The translations under genes and the position numbers were made by a program. From assembly GCF_014898815.1 (NCBI RefSeq), contig NW_026515433.1:2812501-2876500 (forward strand): DNA of 64,000 bases. The letters run 5' to 3'. The first letter of the stretch is position 1; every line of letters begins with the position of its first letter. Under the pieces are notes generated by a model. The model was not told the origin of the DNA and ran no database searches. It saw nothing but the letters and a program-made list of their open reading frames with translations. Source of the stretch: Panonychus citri (lineage: Eukaryota; Arthropoda; Arachnida; Trombidiformes; Tetranychidae). Positions 63,859 through 64,000 of this stretch are shown here, piece by piece.

Positions 63859-64000
63859 TATTGACCTTGTCTCTATTTCTACAAAATTCTGATTCTTCTG
63901 GTTAGGGTAAGTTATTGGAAGAGAAAGTGAAATCACACCTAAATTGTTTGACTTAACCAACCTTTTTTTCATTATTGTTCCAATCCTTAGATTACAATAT
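63615..64000. other. Promoter side of copy 2 and unique edge
   Basis: 5' flank shared with copy 1 up to ~63858, then unique AT-rich DNA to the window end. No gene is seen. Confidence 0.4.

Noticed and set aside
1..64000. tRNA or rRNA genes
   Set aside because: No convincing B-box plus cloverleaf or rRNA core was found by eye; a covariance search was not possible.

Overview
This is nuclear DNA of an arthropod, most likely a mite or other compact-genome chelicerate. The arthropod call rests on a partner-of-bursicon gene and a Cad99C-type cadherin. The mite call is inference from AT-rich composition, mostly short GT-AG introns and dense genes. Exon boundaries were derived by hand from splice signals, reading phase and protein-family knowledge; no alignment was run.

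Layout. 0.7-2.1 kb: intact aspartylglucosaminidase (AGA), then a broken copy of epsilon-COP. 3.0-4.1 kb: L-xylulose-reductase-like SDR. 4.3-4.8 kb (-): small secreted cysteine protein. 5.2-6.9 kb: a loose AGA 3' end followed by intact epsilon-COP, so an AGA/COPE block is present twice with opposite genes kept. 8.3-12.2 kb (-): ankyrin-repeat gene with two apparent 1-base frameshifts. 13.6-29.8 kb (-): 15-exon Cad99C/protocadherin-15 orthologue. 29.8-39.1 kb: gene-poor AT-rich DNA. 39.1-39.6 kb: pburs. 40.3-42.2 kb: Ala/Gly/Lys-rich secreted protein plus a third, broken fragment. 42.7-44.15 kb: ~440-bp tandem repeat. 44.7-47.9 kb: ERdj5/DNAJC10. 48.8-49.3 kb (-): unknown small membrane protein. 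51.9-53.1 kb (-): retinol-dehydrogenase-like SDR. 53.7-56.7 kb (-): TOM70 fused in frame to duplicated NDUFA11 exons. 57.0-58.5 kb: loop of an inverted repeat with a decayed Merlin-type transposase. 58.9-59.8 kb: ordinary NDUFA11. 60.0-61.6 kb (-): short Zw10. 62.6-63.6 kb (-): second, inverted copy of the Ala/Gly/Lys-rich gene.

The genes do not form one pathway. AGA (lysosome), epsilon-COP and Zw10 (Golgi-ER traffic) and ERdj5 (ER folding) share the secretory system; NDUFA11 and TOM70 are both mitochondrial. The main theme is repeated local duplication with different outcomes: reciprocal loss (AGA/COPE), near-identical inverted copies (Ala/Gly/Lys protein), and a chimera. The standout is the 633-codon NDUFA11-TOM70 gene, whose 11 exons all join in frame and whose only possible start before the TPR region lies in the NDUFA11-derived first exon.
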